Assembly: GCA_001839685.1 (NCBI GenBank)
Contig: MLAK01000671.1
Span: forward strand, 138,853-202,852
DNA from: Tritrichomonas foetus
Lineage: Eukaryota; Parabasalia; Tritrichomonadida; Tritrichomonadidae
Length of the DNA stretch: 64,000 nucleotides
Direction: 5' to 3'
Numbering within the stretch: position 1 is the stretch's first letter; each line of letters starts with the position of its first letter. The notes beneath the pieces were generated by a model. That model worked only from the letters and a program-made list of their open reading frames with translations. It was not told the DNA's origin and made no database searches. Position numbers and translations under genes: made by a program. Below are positions 1-9,743 of this stretch, piece after piece.

Positions 1-1
1 T

Positions 2-799
2 GTTGCTGGCGTTGGTCTTCAGCGCATGCTTCGTATTTCATTCCGTTCAAAATCAAGTGTTTCTCATATTATAATTTGTACAATTTTCTCTATTTGTGTC
101 TTTTCTGAATACCATTCTGTTTGGTTTGCTGCATTAAGTTATTCTGGTGATCATATCCACTTCCCAGTTCGTACTGCAAATGGACAAGAAATGTCTGATG
201 ATTACCGTGAAGCTTACAGATGGCTTTGGACCAATAGTGGAAGAGATGAACGTGTAATGAGTTGGTGGGATTATGGATACCAAATCACATCAATGGGTGG
301 AAGAGGCTGTATGGCTGATGGTAATACAAACAACTTTACACACATTGGTATCATTGGTATGTCAATGTCATCACCTGAGCCTATCAGTTGGAGACTTGCT
401 CGATTAATGGGTGCTGACTACATGCTTGTCATCTTCGGTGGTGCTTGCGGATATGATGGAGATGATATTAATAAATTCTTGTGGATGCCAAAGATTGCTA
501 ATCAAACATTCACAAACATTTCCGGTGATATGTATATGTCATCACCTTATGAATCAATTGTTGGACCAAATATGCGAATAAATATGACAAATTCAATGAT
601 GTTCAGGTTCTGCTACAACAACTTTAAGAGATATCAATTCCATCCATCTCTTCCACAGGGAATGGATCTCATGAGATATACACAAGTTCCAAACTTGGAT
701 ATAAAATTAACTCACTTCCAAGAAGCTTTCACTAGCAAACACTGGATTGTGCGTATTTATAAGGTTAATCCAGACCCATTGTGGGATAGAGTTTACTAA
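2..799 (+). CDS. STT3: Oligosaccharyltransferase catalytic subunit STT3, 5'-truncated
   Basis: This is the C-terminal, lumenal part of STT3, the catalytic subunit that transfers lipid-linked glycan to Asn in N-X-S/T sequons in the ER. The frame is already open at the left edge, so the membrane-spanning N-terminal part lies outside the window; the ATG at 26 is probably internal. Diagnostic motifs are visible: WWDYG at 263-277, the DGNTNNFTHI stretch from 317 (equivalent to the usual DNNTWNNTHI), and DINKFLWM at 464-487, which fits the eukaryotic DK motif D-x-x-K-x-x-x-M. The stop codon is TAA followed by A. Family identity is secure; the full length cannot be judged here. Confidence 0.93.
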   Translation, partial: VAGVGLQRMLRISFRSKSSVSHIIICTIFSICVFSEYHSVWFAALSYSGDHIHFPVRTANGQEMSDDYREAYRWLWTNSGRDERVMSWWDYGYQITSMGGRGCMADGNTNNFTHIGIIGMSMSSPEPISWRLARLMGADYMLVIFGGACGYDGDDINKFLWMPKIANQTFTNISGDMYMSSPYESIVGPNMRINMTNSMMFRFCYNNFKRYQFHPSLPQGMDLMRYTQVPNLDIKLTHFQEAFTSKHWIVRIYKVNPDPLWDRVY

Positions 800-1588
800 A
801 AAAAATTATCTTTTTCTATCACCTCATATTTCAACTTTTGAACATCGTATAAAGATATTTTGAATCAACTTTTTCTTCAGACAGGATANGTTTCTCGAAA
901 AANGAAAAACACTGCATCATTACATACTAGATAGACTATCGATATATGATTATTAAACTGTTCAGCAGCATGGTCACTTGACAATTTCGAAAAATGATAT
1001 TTAATTTTTTGTCAGTAAAAAATTATTAATTTGATTTAAATTTCATAGTATAATCTTAATTATATTTAAATATCATGAATATATAATTAATTTGAAGTTT
1101 AAATGATTTTAAAGGGTAGAAAAAATAATAATTTCTAAAACCGTGGTTTTTCAATTTTTCAGGATCTATAACCCCAAATCCTAATTATTTTTGATATAAT
1201 TCATTTTTATCAAGTAAAATTAAGAAAAAAATGAATAAGCCGTTCTGCACACCAAAGAGTTTTTGTAATTTTTTGCATTTAAACAAAATCTAATAGATAT
1301 TTTCTATTAATTTTTTATGTGGATGTAACTATATACAATTTAAAATATATCTATGACATTTTTTTGATGCTAATACTTTTTTATAAATATTCCTAAAAAA
1401 AATTGTAATTCTTGATTGACACATATTTATTAAAGAAAAATATTGTTACATATATGTGTATTTATTTTCAAATGGAAATTCTTCATTAATATGACATTTT
1501 AGCCTTTTAAAGAATAAAAAAATTTTAATGGAAATGGTTTTTTTTCATTGAAATATCGACTGAATATGTATTGAAAAAGTTGCGTTTT
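800..1588. other. Intergenic spacer, no gene recognised
   Basis: AT-rich spacer between STT3 and the transposase-like gene. It contains two isolated ambiguous bases (N at 889 and 903), which suggests low-quality or collapsed sequence. No RNA gene or convincing terminal inverted repeat was recognised. A GAAAAAGTTG box at 1573-1582 lies just before the ATG at 1589. Confidence 0.6.
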
Positions 1589-4513
1589 ATGAAATTAATC
1601 ATCAAAAAAATGATAGAATTTCTTGCTCTCAGTGGCATTTTTTTTTATATTTACCTCTTATATTCCATTCTACAAAAATTATTACATTTTCTATCGGCTC
1701 GAACTCAAAAGCAATTGCCAAATCATTTAAATTTAATTCGAACTAATTTTGATTTCGATGAACCGGAACAACCATTTTCCCAGCAAACTCAAACAATAAC
1801 AAAATATAATCAGAAGAAAAAAAAATATAAAGAAGCACAAGAAAAAAAATCCAGAGAGGGTGTTATTTCTCGTTATAAAACCAAACATAAAGAAAATATG
1901 AAAATTATTCAATGTTTGCAACAAAAAAAGAGACAAAAAGATACTTTATTAATAGAAGAAATGCTAAATCAATTCTTAAGTCAACCTGTATCCCACGCTA
2001 TTGCTAATAATTTTAAAAATTTTGTTTACAGAAAAAAAAATGTTTATGATATAGAGTCACGTCTTTTTTGGATCGAATTATATTGTAATTTAAAAACAAC
2101 ACAATATACATATGTTTCAAATCTTTTAAATGGTCCGTGCACTTTGACTATCAATTCTTGGATTAAAACTGAAAACATCCCATGTTTCTGTGATTTTAGT
2201 CAGATAAATAAAATTACAAATATAATTCGCTATTTTACCGATATTCTTCAGGATAAAGTGGAATTACCTGAAGAATTATATGTAAATATTTCTGTTGATG
2301 CCACTCATGTGGAACAATGCTTCCACAGAAAGAAAAAAGAAATTTATGGAGTTTTAGACAGTGGTAAGAAAATTATTTCGAAATATGATCCGTTTTATTC
2401 TAATGACTGTTTATTGTATCGAAAAATGATGGCAGAATTAATTGAAAACAATAGTTTTATTAATAATATTTTTATTTTTATGATAAATCCTTTCTTTACG
2501 GTTTCATCTTTTCCTGTTTTTGTATATACATCAAACAATGGATCTGCAGATCAAAATATTTTAAACTCACTACAAAATATTAGTAAAGAAATTTCAAGTC
2601 CTTTTCGAGTAATAATGCACTCATATGATGCAGATCCATCATATGACAGTGCACAAACAAAATATTTTGAGAAATGGACAAAATACTTTAAAAAAAGTTC
2701 AGAGTTGTTAAGTATTAAAGATTGTGTTATGACACCAAATGACCCAGCTCATATTCTTAAAAGGATACGAAAACACTTAATAAAATATGGTGCTGTATTT
2801 TTAAAAAATTACAATTCAAAAGAAGCAATATCAAAAAATACATTTTATCAATATGATACTACAATGCCAAGTTATATTTGGTCAAGCAATACTTTGAATT
2901 CAATGGATGATTTTTATCCTTATATAATGTTCTCTGATAATATTCTGCAAAAAGCTTTTTTAAAAGAAGATTACATTTTCGTTCTATATCTCATCCCAAG
3001 CGTTTCAATTAATTTATTAATTCGATGTAAAACATTAACAAGAGTAGAGCGACTCAAAATAAGCTATATCGCATTGTTTACAACATTGAATTACTATTCA
3101 TTGTATAAAAACGGTATCATTACATCAAAATCTAAAAAATTCGTTGCTTTTTACAATCGAAAAGTCTGTATTCATTTAGCCAATTATTTTTCATCAGTAA
3201 TAATCGTTTTAACAAATATTCCCTGTGCTTTTTCAATTGGAAAAATAGGAACAATTAATTCTGAAAATTTCTTTGGTCAAATTAAAAAAAATCTAAACGA
3301 TAAAACTTATTTTTCTTTTATTAATTCTTTTGAAAGGAGAATTCTTGCGCACAAATATAATTTTAAATCTTATAAAAAGGTAAGAAGACGTTGGTTTGAA
3401 TGCGCTATGATTGAAGAAGGTACAGTTCACTTAACCCTGCAGGAAATAAACCAATGTGCGTCATTTTCGAATTTTATTTTTTATTTAAATCATGTTAGAC
3501 TCCCAAGTGAATATGCTTTTCAGAAAATCATGTATATATGCCAAACTGAAATGTTTGATATGATAAAAATCTTTTTTGATAAAGAAAGAAAGGAAAATTT
3601 AATATTTCAAAGAATACATGGCTCAAACATTCAAAGGAGTTTCATAATTTCGAATGCATTTAAAAAACTATATGAAAGCAACAATCTATCTTCTTTCCAA
3701 ATAAATCAAACAAAGCAAAATCAAACAAATCAAAATCAAACAAATCAAAATCAAACAAANNNNNNNNNNNNNNNNNNNNNNNNNNNNNNNNNNNNNNNNN
3801 NNNNNNNNNNNNNNNNNNNNNNNNNNNNNNNNNNNNNNNNNNNNNNNNNNNNNNNNNNNNNNNNNNNNNNNNNNNNNNNNNNNNNNNNNNNNNNNNNNNN
3901 NNNNNNNNNNNNNNNNNNNNNNNNNNNNNNNNNNNNNNNNNNNNNNNNNNNNNNNNNNNNNNNNNNNNNNNNNNNNNNNNNNNNNNNNNNNNNNNNNNNN
4001 NNNNNNNNNNNNNNNNNNNNNNNNNNNNNNNNNNNNNNNNNNNNNNNNNNNNNNNNNNNNNNNNNNNNNNNNNNNNNNNNNNNNNNNNNNNNNNNNNNNN
4101 NNNNNNNNNNNNNNNNNNNNNNNNNNNNNNNNNNNNNNNNNNNNNNNNNNNNNNNNNNNNNNNNNNNNNNNNNNNNNNNNNNNNNNNNNNNNNNNNNNNN
4201 NNNNNNNNNNNNNNNNNNNNNNNNNNNNNNNNNNNNNNNNNNNNNNNNNNNNNNNNNNNNNNNNNNNNNNNNNNNNNNNNNNNNNNNNNNNNNNNNNNNN
4301 NNNNNNNNNNNNNNNNNNNNNNNNNNNNNNNNNNNNNNNNNNNNNNNNNNNNNNNNNNNNNNNNNNNNNNNNNNNNNNNNNNNNNNNNNNNNNNNNNNNN
4401 NNNNNNNNNNNNNNNNNNNNNNNNNNNNNNNNNNNNNNNNNNNNNNNNNNNNNNNNNNNNNNNAATACCTAAAATCGGAAGCTATTGATGCTCTAATATA
4501 TCTTCTTGAATGA
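1589..4513 (+). CDS. P-element/THAP9-like transposase, interrupted by an assembly gap
   Basis: Probable cut-and-paste DNA transposase. The first in-frame ATG is at 1589; the frame is open slightly further upstream only through a TTG. Features that fit an RNase H-like DDE/D transposase of the P-element type: a leading acidic residue in SVDATH, a second acidic block in YDADPSYD, a DPAHILKRIRKHL segment (equivalent to the D-P-x-H-x-x-K motif), and SENFFGQIKKN, resembling the late catalytic Glu segment ENFFG. The N-terminus is lysine-rich with a hydrophobic stretch (about residues 10-35) and no THAP zinc finger is visible. From about 3715 the frame enters NQNQT repeats and then 704 Ns, so the last 50 bases (4464-4513) belong to this frame only if the gap length is exact. 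Assignment to the superfamily is an inference from motifs; an active element is not shown. Confidence 0.5.
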   Translation: MKLIIKKMIEFLALSGIFFYIYLLYSILQKLLHFLSARTQKQLPNHLNLIRTNFDFDEPEQPFSQQTQTITKYNQKKKKYKEAQEKKSREGVISRYKTKHKENMKIIQCLQQKKRQKDTLLIEEMLNQFLSQPVSHAIANNFKNFVYRKKNVYDIESRLFWIELYCNLKTTQYTYVSNLLNGPCTLTINSWIKTENIPCFCDFSQINKITNIIRYFTDILQDKVELPEELYVNISVDATHVEQCFHRKKKEIYGVLDSGKKIISKYDPFYSNDCLLYRKMMAELIENNSFINNIFIFMINPFFTVSSFPVFVYTSNNGSADQNILNSLQNISKEISSPFRVIMHSYDADPSYDSAQTKYFEKWTKYFKKSSELLSIKDCVMTPNDPAHILKRIRKHLIKYGAVFLKNYNSKEAISKNTFYQYDTTMPSYIWSSNTLNSMDDFYPYIMFSDNILQKAFLKEDYIFVLYLIPSVSINLLIRCKTLTRVERLKISYIALFTTLNYYSLYKNGIITSKSKKFVAFYNRKVCIHLANYFSSVIIVLTNIPCAFSIGKIGTINSENFFGQIKKNLNDKTYFSFINSFERRILAHKYNFKSYKKVRRRWFECAMIEEGTVHLTLQEINQCASFSNFIFYLNHVRLPSEYAFQKIMYICQTEMFDMIKIFFDKERKENLIFQRIHGSNIQRSFIISNAFKKLYESNNLSSFQINQTKQNQTNQNQTNQNQTXXXXXXXXXXXXXXXXXXXXXXXXXXXXXXXXXXXXXXXXXXXXXXXXXXXXXXXXXXXXXXXXXXXXXXXXXXXXXXXXXXXXXXXXXXXXXXXXXXXXXXXXXXXXXXXXXXXXXXXXXXXXXXXXXXXXXXXXXXXXXXXXXXXXXXXXXXXXXXXXXXXXXXXXXXXXXXXXXXXXXXXXXXXXXXXXXXXXXXXXXXXXXXXXXXXXXXXXXXXXXXXXXXXXXXXXXXXXYLKSEAIDALIYLLE
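3709..3759 (+). repeat. 15-bp coding tandem repeat (NQNQT)
   Basis: Tandem 15-bp units of the form AATCAAAATCAAACA, encoding Asn-Gln-Asn-Gln-Thr, run directly into the gap. The true copy number is unknown because the assembly breaks here. Confidence 0.85.
3760..4463. other. Assembly gap of 704 Ns
   Basis: Run of ambiguous bases inside the transposase-like gene. The odd length suggests an estimated gap. The reading frame across it is therefore not established. Confidence 0.99.
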
Positions 4514-5172
4514 TACTTTTAATTATCACAAACAATACTGAATAATGGAATAAGTAAAATTCAATATTAGAATTCTAACTTTTTGAATACGTATTCAATT
4601 CTTCTAAAAAAAAACATCATTTTTGAAAATTCGCTTTATTGTTAAAATAATATTACTATGTTATTAGCTTTATAATATGAATATAAAAAATAAATTAATT
4701 TTTTAAAAAACTCTAGTGGAGCTTTCTGAAAAACACTTTTTACAACTTCACTTTTTCGAATAAAAAAGGACTTTTTTCGAAAATGCTTGGTAGAAATTCC
4801 TTAAAAATAGCATATTTATTCTAGTGAAAGTTACCTGCACATCATATAAAAAAATGAGATCAATCTTGGGTCAAAAGGCGATCTTTATACGTTGTACTTT
4901 TGATTTTCTTTCTTTAATTGAGATATTTTGTTTCTTCAATTAGAATATATATTTCGATAGACTGACAGTCAAAAATTCTAACCTGTATATATATATATAA
5001 TGAAATAAGAATGTCTGGAGTGCTTGATCTGGAAAATATTCCAGTTATTTTCAGTTTTTAAATGGTCAGTGAAATTGGCATGCCGAAATAGAAAGCACAG
5101 AAAAAGTGAATTGATTTAAGAGAAATTGAATTGTTTATGCTGTCATGAAAAAAATTCATTTTTTCCCAACAT
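4514..5172. other. Intergenic spacer with T-rich promoter-like boxes
   Basis: AT-rich spacer. CACTTTTT and CACTTTTTCG boxes occur near 4730-4760, and an initiator-like TCATTTTT is at 5156-5163, about 10 bases before the next ATG. No RNA gene or terminal inverted repeat matching the upstream side of the transposase gene was recognised. Confidence 0.5.
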
Positions 5173-5586
5173 ATGAATGATCCATCTAAACTTGAAGAGC
5201 AACTCGATATCTTACTCCAAAAAATGAATTCATTTTTAGATAGGACATCACTGAAATTCGATATAGTCAATAAATTGCGGAAAGAATTATTTCAAATCGT
5301 TCAAGCCATAAAGCCAGATTTATCGTTTACAAACAGATTAAAATCAATTCCATTCGAGCGAAATATGGACAAACTCGCTTCGATTTGCAGGAGAGTGGTT
5401 TTTGCCTCAAATAGTCTAGACATGAGTATTTTTCAAGACAAAGAAGCAATTTATCAGTTTTTCTTAATGCTGAATTATCCGATCGACCTGTGCGAGCAAT
5501 TCTTTGATGACGATTTTGCTTTGGAGGATGAAGATATTGTTTATTTTGACGCTTGCTCTTGCACTGTTTTTGACAAGACCCCATGA
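5173..5586 (+). CDS. Small hypothetical protein (137 aa)
   Basis: I do not recognise this protein. It starts at an ATG ten bases after an initiator-like TCATTTTT. The N-terminal 60 residues are predicted to be helical and amphipathic (LEEQLDILLQKMNSFL). The C-terminus is acidic (FFDDDFALEDEDIVYFD) and ends with a short Cys-containing tail. No signal peptide or membrane segment is visible. Its 3' flank is the first copy of a ~205-bp duplicated block. Codon use resembles neighbouring genes, and the antisense frame over the same stretch is shorter, so the + strand reading is preferred. Confidence 0.6.
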   Translation: MNDPSKLEEQLDILLQKMNSFLDRTSLKFDIVNKLRKELFQIVQAIKPDLSFTNRLKSIPFERNMDKLASICRRVVFASNSLDMSIFQDKEAIYQFFLMLNYPIDLCEQFFDDDFALEDEDIVYFDACSCTVFDKTP

Positions 5587-5670
5587 TACTTTACTTCATT
5601 CTTGTATTTATGGTTTTACCTATTTATATATATATATTTTTTTTTGTATAAAATAGAAATGTTTCTTTTT

Positions 5671-5876
5671 GTATTTTATTTTTTCTTCATTCCAAGTTTA
5701 TTTGATTATATTTCTGTACTTATATAAACTCATTGATTGTTTCTTGTTTTCATTTAAAAATTTGAAAAATAATCGAATTGATGACTTTTGTGTCATGACA
5801 AATAAGAGTTTTATGAATTGATTCTATTATTACTCCATTTTTTAAGTATTATCTATCATTTTATACTATTTTTATG
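5671..5876 (+). repeat. Direct repeat, copy 1 of a ~205-bp block
   Basis: Shared landmarks with copy 2 in the same order: TTTTTTCTTCATT, TTATTTGATTATATTTCTGT, ATTGTTTCTTGTTTTCATT, AATCGAATTGATGA, ATGACAAATAA, and TATCTATCATTTTATACTA. Small indels and substitutions separate the copies. Confidence 0.85.
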
Positions 5877-6030
5877 TGTTTTTTAGGTGATAATAATGAA
5901 CTTTTTTCTATGTAAGCATAAATGACTTCATTCCCATGTATATTCGAGTTTTTCTTTATTGGAAAACCAAATAAAGGCAACACATGAACCTTTTATCAAA
6001 CAATTCTGAAAAGTCAATAATCACCATCGA

Positions 6031-6240
6031 TATTTTATTTTTATTTTTTCTTCATTGCAGGGTTATTTGATTATATTTCTGTAGTTATTTAAACTCTTAG
6101 ATTGTTTCTTGTTTTCATTAAAAAATTGTATAATAAATCGAATTGATGATTTTTGTTTAATGACAAATAAAAGTCTTATGAATGGATATTATTTTTACTC
6201 GACTTTTTTAAGTGTTATCTATCATTTTATACTAATTTTA
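6031..6240 (+). repeat. Direct repeat, copy 2 of a ~205-bp block
   Basis: Second copy, offset by about 360 bases from copy 1. It ends about 80 bases before the start of the downstream armadillo-like gene, so it may contain that gene's promoter. Confidence 0.85.
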
Positions 6241-6323
6241 TTCATAAGATACCGCATGAAAGTTATTTTGATTTTCATGAAATTTGAATGTGATCGACCA
6301 AAATCTGGATTTCAATTTTTAAA

Positions 6324-7763
6324 ATGATGAATTACAAAAGCGAGATTTCCAGTAACTACTCCAATTTCTATCAGAAGCATGGAAATGTAATTCAAGAGAG
6401 GATTAAATTTTTTAACGAAGAAGAAGAAGATGATGATGTTGATATTAATGATCAATTTATTTTGCAGAATGCAGTTGAGAGTATTAACAATTTCAAAAGT
6501 TTTATTGAGGCTGATGATTCCCAATCCATTAATTGCTTGAAATTTGTGATCCAAAATGTGAAAAAATGTAACAAAGAAATTATTCCAGTATTTTTTGACA
6601 ATAATTTTGCCATTAGCCTCATAAACTTGTTTTTAAAGCATCATTCAATTGAACTCAGAACACTTTGCATTCAATTGATTTGGTACATTCAAGATACATT
6701 TCCAATTTTTCTATCGTATTTTTGGGATGCGAATTTAGTTGATGCTTTATTTGAAACAATTAATCAAAAACCACCAATTAAAATTATGACTTACTGTATA
6801 TTTTCAGTTAATAATTTCTTATTTCAATTTAAAGAAGAATATCACTCGAAATTTGAATCATTTTTATCAGTGGAATTAATGTATAACATATTTAAGAGCT
6901 ATGAATCTTCAAGTCCAAAAATATTAGCACAATTATTTAAAGGACTGTTATCAATTACTCAGAAAATAAGCGAATTTCCATTAAATCAAAATGATACTCT
7001 GTCTGCAATTAATTTAATTACAATATTAGCAAACACAAGGCTTGTTGATTTGTTTTATCTTGGATTACGAATTATTTTGAATATGGCGGAGACTCACAGT
7101 TTTCAATATGAAGATTTTATTGATACACAGTTAGATAGGTTTGTCTATCATGAATTAACGAATGGCTCGAATTATGCGAAAGTAATAGCATGTGATATAT
7201 TATGTTATTTTATTGACAATGGTCATAACTGTTCATTTATATGTGCTGATGATATTCTAGATAATATCGACAACAAAGATCAAATGGAAGCTTCAAATGC
7301 CAATATTAAATTATTAGCTACGTTAATCAAAAACGACCAGCCAAATGGTGGTTATATTGAACTTATAGTTACTCCGCATGATAACAATTATGATGTCGCC
7401 ACAATTTGTGTAAACATCGTAAATGGTGGATTTGAAACAATGACTACTTCAGCGCATTGTTTGCTTGACATTTTTGAAAAAGTTCATCCATCTTTGATGA
7501 TTCATTTGGTCCAACATTTTGTTGTTGAAGCATTGGTGTACATTTTAGGATGGGAAGATGATGATTATATTATACATGCTTTAGTTTCTTTGAAGTCGTT
7601 ATTTGATTTTGCGCATTCAATTAATGAATTTGATAATGTGATGAATATGGCACTGAAATATAACATTGCTGAAGAATTAATGGTTCTTCTTGACAGTGAA
7701 AATGAAACTGTTGTCCGTCTTTCTACAAATCTTCAAGAATATATAGGAATTGATCTTGAATAA
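6324..7763 (+). CDS. Armadillo-like helical repeat protein (479 aa)
   Basis: Probable all-helical ARM/HEAT-type scaffold. After a short basic N-terminus and an acidic run (FNEEEEDDDVDIND, about residues 30-45), the protein consists of successive hydrophobic helices of the type seen in armadillo-like folds, for example residues around IPVFFDNNFAISLINLFLKHHSIELRT. There is no signal peptide or membrane segment. It begins MMNYK (ATG at 6324 and again at 6327). The next gene, on the other strand, starts MNYKK and has the same architecture, so the two are probably diverged paralogues. Stop is TAA followed by A. A specific function or partner cannot be named. Confidence 0.65.
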   Translation: MMNYKSEISSNYSNFYQKHGNVIQERIKFFNEEEEDDDVDINDQFILQNAVESINNFKSFIEADDSQSINCLKFVIQNVKKCNKEIIPVFFDNNFAISLINLFLKHHSIELRTLCIQLIWYIQDTFPIFLSYFWDANLVDALFETINQKPPIKIMTYCIFSVNNFLFQFKEEYHSKFESFLSVELMYNIFKSYESSSPKILAQLFKGLLSITQKISEFPLNQNDTLSAINLITILANTRLVDLFYLGLRIILNMAETHSFQYEDFIDTQLDRFVYHELTNGSNYAKVIACDILCYFIDNGHNCSFICADDILDNIDNKDQMEASNANIKLLATLIKNDQPNGGYIELIVTPHDNNYDVATICVNIVNGGFETMTTSAHCLLDIFEKVHPSLMIHLVQHFVVEALVYILGWEDDDYIIHALVSLKSLFDFAHSINEFDNVMNMALKYNIAEELMVLLDSENETVVRLSTNLQEYIGIDLE

Positions 7764-8090
7764 AAATATTTGTAATTCTATGTTTTATCTTATCATTTAC
7801 TATATATATATATTTAATTAATGTTACAATTCTATTTTCAGATTAACAAAAAATATCTTGCCTAATGCAAAATAGAAATAGATTTTGATATACTCTACTA
7901 TTTCCGTAAAATAATCAAATCATATCAAAAACTACACAAAAATTTAATAAATATATAGATAATCTTTATTCTAATAAAATTAAAAACTAACATTTTAGGG
8001 GTAATTAAATGCCAGCAGAATAAACTGAGACAAAATTATTTCTTGATGAAACAATATTAATGATATTTGAGATTTATTCTTTTAAAAAAA
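7764..8090. other. Short convergent spacer
   Basis: AT-rich 327-bp spacer between the 3' ends of two convergent armadillo-like genes. It contains a short TA microsatellite near 7801-7812. No gene seen. Confidence 0.6.
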
Positions 8091-9587
8091 TTAAGATTCT
8101 TTTTCATGATATTCTGTGAGTAAAATCCATGTTTCATTTTCTAGTTGATCGAATTCCATTTGGCTTAGAAATTCATTTTTTGTATTTTCATTAACTTGAC
8201 ATTTTTGAAACAGCATGGAAATACTGTTATATAGTGACAATTTGATTTCACAATTATCCAGCATCATGATTTTAGCAATAGCTTGAGTGACTTGTTCATT
8301 AAAAATCAAGTGTACAGTTTTATTATCAAGCTGTGAAAGAATATAAATAAACAAATCAATAGAGACAGAAACTATATTAAATGATGCATTTTCAATAAAA
8401 TTACATAAAAGTTCTATTAAATTAAACTGAATTGAATCAAAAATAAAATGAATTCCATTTCTCTTCATTAATGCTAATAAGAACTTAATTATATTTATTC
8501 GAATTTGAGTGATTCCTTTTTCTTCACTTTGGACTAATAAAAACCGAAATAGCAAATTAATTTGTGAAATATCTAAGTTCAGTCCATAGTTGACTAAATG
8601 AACATAAGAATCAATAATTTCAATTTTATGTGAAAAATCAGAAATTTCAATTAAACTAGGGAAAATTTGAGAAAGATATTTGGCATGGTTTAAGTAATCG
8701 GAATCAATTCCATTATTTGCAAAAAGTATAACTATCCCTTGAATACCAAGAAATGATAACTCAGTATTTATTTCATGATTAATTATATGATTAATTTCAG
8801 TTTTTCTTTCGTGATCGATTGTATTATTAGTTTGTTGATTATTATTAACAAGTATAGAATCAAAAAACATTAAAATGAGTTTACAATTTTCTAACTCAAG
8901 TTGAATTGTGGAATAAATAAGGAAAAGTCTTGTAACAGAAATGATAATTTTTTCTCTTAAAGATGCAGCCACAAGACGTGCAAAACCTTTTTCATAACGC
9001 GTTTCTTTAAATAAATTTAAAATCATTGCCGGTGTAAAAAATTTGATTAATTCTGGTATGAATGAAGGGAAATCTGTGAAAATATTAATTAATATAAGTA
9101 ATGCATGCAATGTAGTTGGTGTTATAGGACATCTTAGTATTATAAAAATGGAATTGATAATATTTAATTCTAGCATTATTTTTGAAGTGCTTGAAAATTT
9201 TAATAAAATTTTATGCAGGCATTGGCATGAAATCATTTTGATGTTATCTAAATAATCATTTCTATTTAATTGAGTAATTAAAATTGAAAGTGCATTTGAA
9301 GATTCAAGTAAAGGAAACAAAGTATCATCATGAATTTTGTTCAGATAACTATTAATTGCAGAAATACTTTCTTCAAGATCTAATTCATTTCCTATTTGAG
9401 CAGATTCTTCTAAACTTCGAATGAGTGATTCTTGAATCTGATCAATTTCAATATGGGAATTAGAATTTTCTTCTTTCAAAAATTCTTCATCAGACGATAA
9501 ATTTATATCTAATTTTGAAAAAATTAATCTCTGATATTTATTTATTATTGAAGTATCTGAAGAATTACCTATTTTTTTGTAATTCAT
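8091..9587 (-). CDS. Armadillo-like helical repeat protein (498 aa)
   Basis: Helical repeat protein with the same plan as the gene at 6324-7763: an N-terminus starting MNYKK, an acidic stretch (SSDEEFLKEENSN), then repeated helices such as LFPLLESSNALSILITQLN and ISCQCLHKILLKFSS that fit ARM repeats. No catalytic motif, signal peptide or membrane segment is visible. The ATG (CAT at 9585-9587 on the + strand) is the first in frame. The two genes point toward each other, which suggests a tail-to-tail paralogous pair. The biological role is unknown. Confidence 0.65.
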   Translation of the reverse strand: MNYKKIGNSSDTSIINKYQRLIFSKLDINLSSDEEFLKEENSNSHIEIDQIQESLIRSLEESAQIGNELDLEESISAINSYLNKIHDDTLFPLLESSNALSILITQLNRNDYLDNIKMISCQCLHKILLKFSSTSKIMLELNIINSIFIILRCPITPTTLHALLILINIFTDFPSFIPELIKFFTPAMILNLFKETRYEKGFARLVAASLREKIIISVTRLFLIYSTIQLELENCKLILMFFDSILVNNNQQTNNTIDHERKTEINHIINHEINTELSFLGIQGIVILFANNGIDSDYLNHAKYLSQIFPSLIEISDFSHKIEIIDSYVHLVNYGLNLDISQINLLFRFLLVQSEEKGITQIRINIIKFLLALMKRNGIHFIFDSIQFNLIELLCNFIENASFNIVSVSIDLFIYILSQLDNKTVHLIFNEQVTQAIAKIMMLDNCEIKLSLYNSISMLFQKCQVNENTKNEFLSQMEFDQLENETWILLTEYHEKES

Positions 9588-9743
9588 TATTCAATGTGAG
9601 CTTCAGAATCATCTATTCAATTTTTTCCCCAAATATAAACTATGAAAATTTTTCCGGGCTTATATGGTCTGTAATTCAAAGATAAAGACCACATAAAAGC
9701 GGAAAAAGTTACATTATTAATCTTGATCCTAAAATTTTCACAG

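Larger units (their letters stand above)
5587..6323. other. Intergenic spacer carrying a direct duplication
   Basis: No gene recognised. The spacer is dominated by two diverged copies of one ~205-bp sequence (about 5671-5876 and 6031-6240), listed separately. A small open frame at 6109-6327 falls inside the second copy and is not supported as coding. Confidence 0.6.

Noticed and set aside
1571..1588. Upstream TTG-initiated extension of the transposase-like frame
   Set aside because: The first ATG is at 1589 and the added codons have no family support.
6109..6327. 72-codon frame in the duplicated block
   Set aside because: The matching region of the first copy is not open in the same way, so the frame is accidental.
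9723..9743. TTG start for the BTB gene
   Set aside because: The BTB core begins right after the ATG at 9744.
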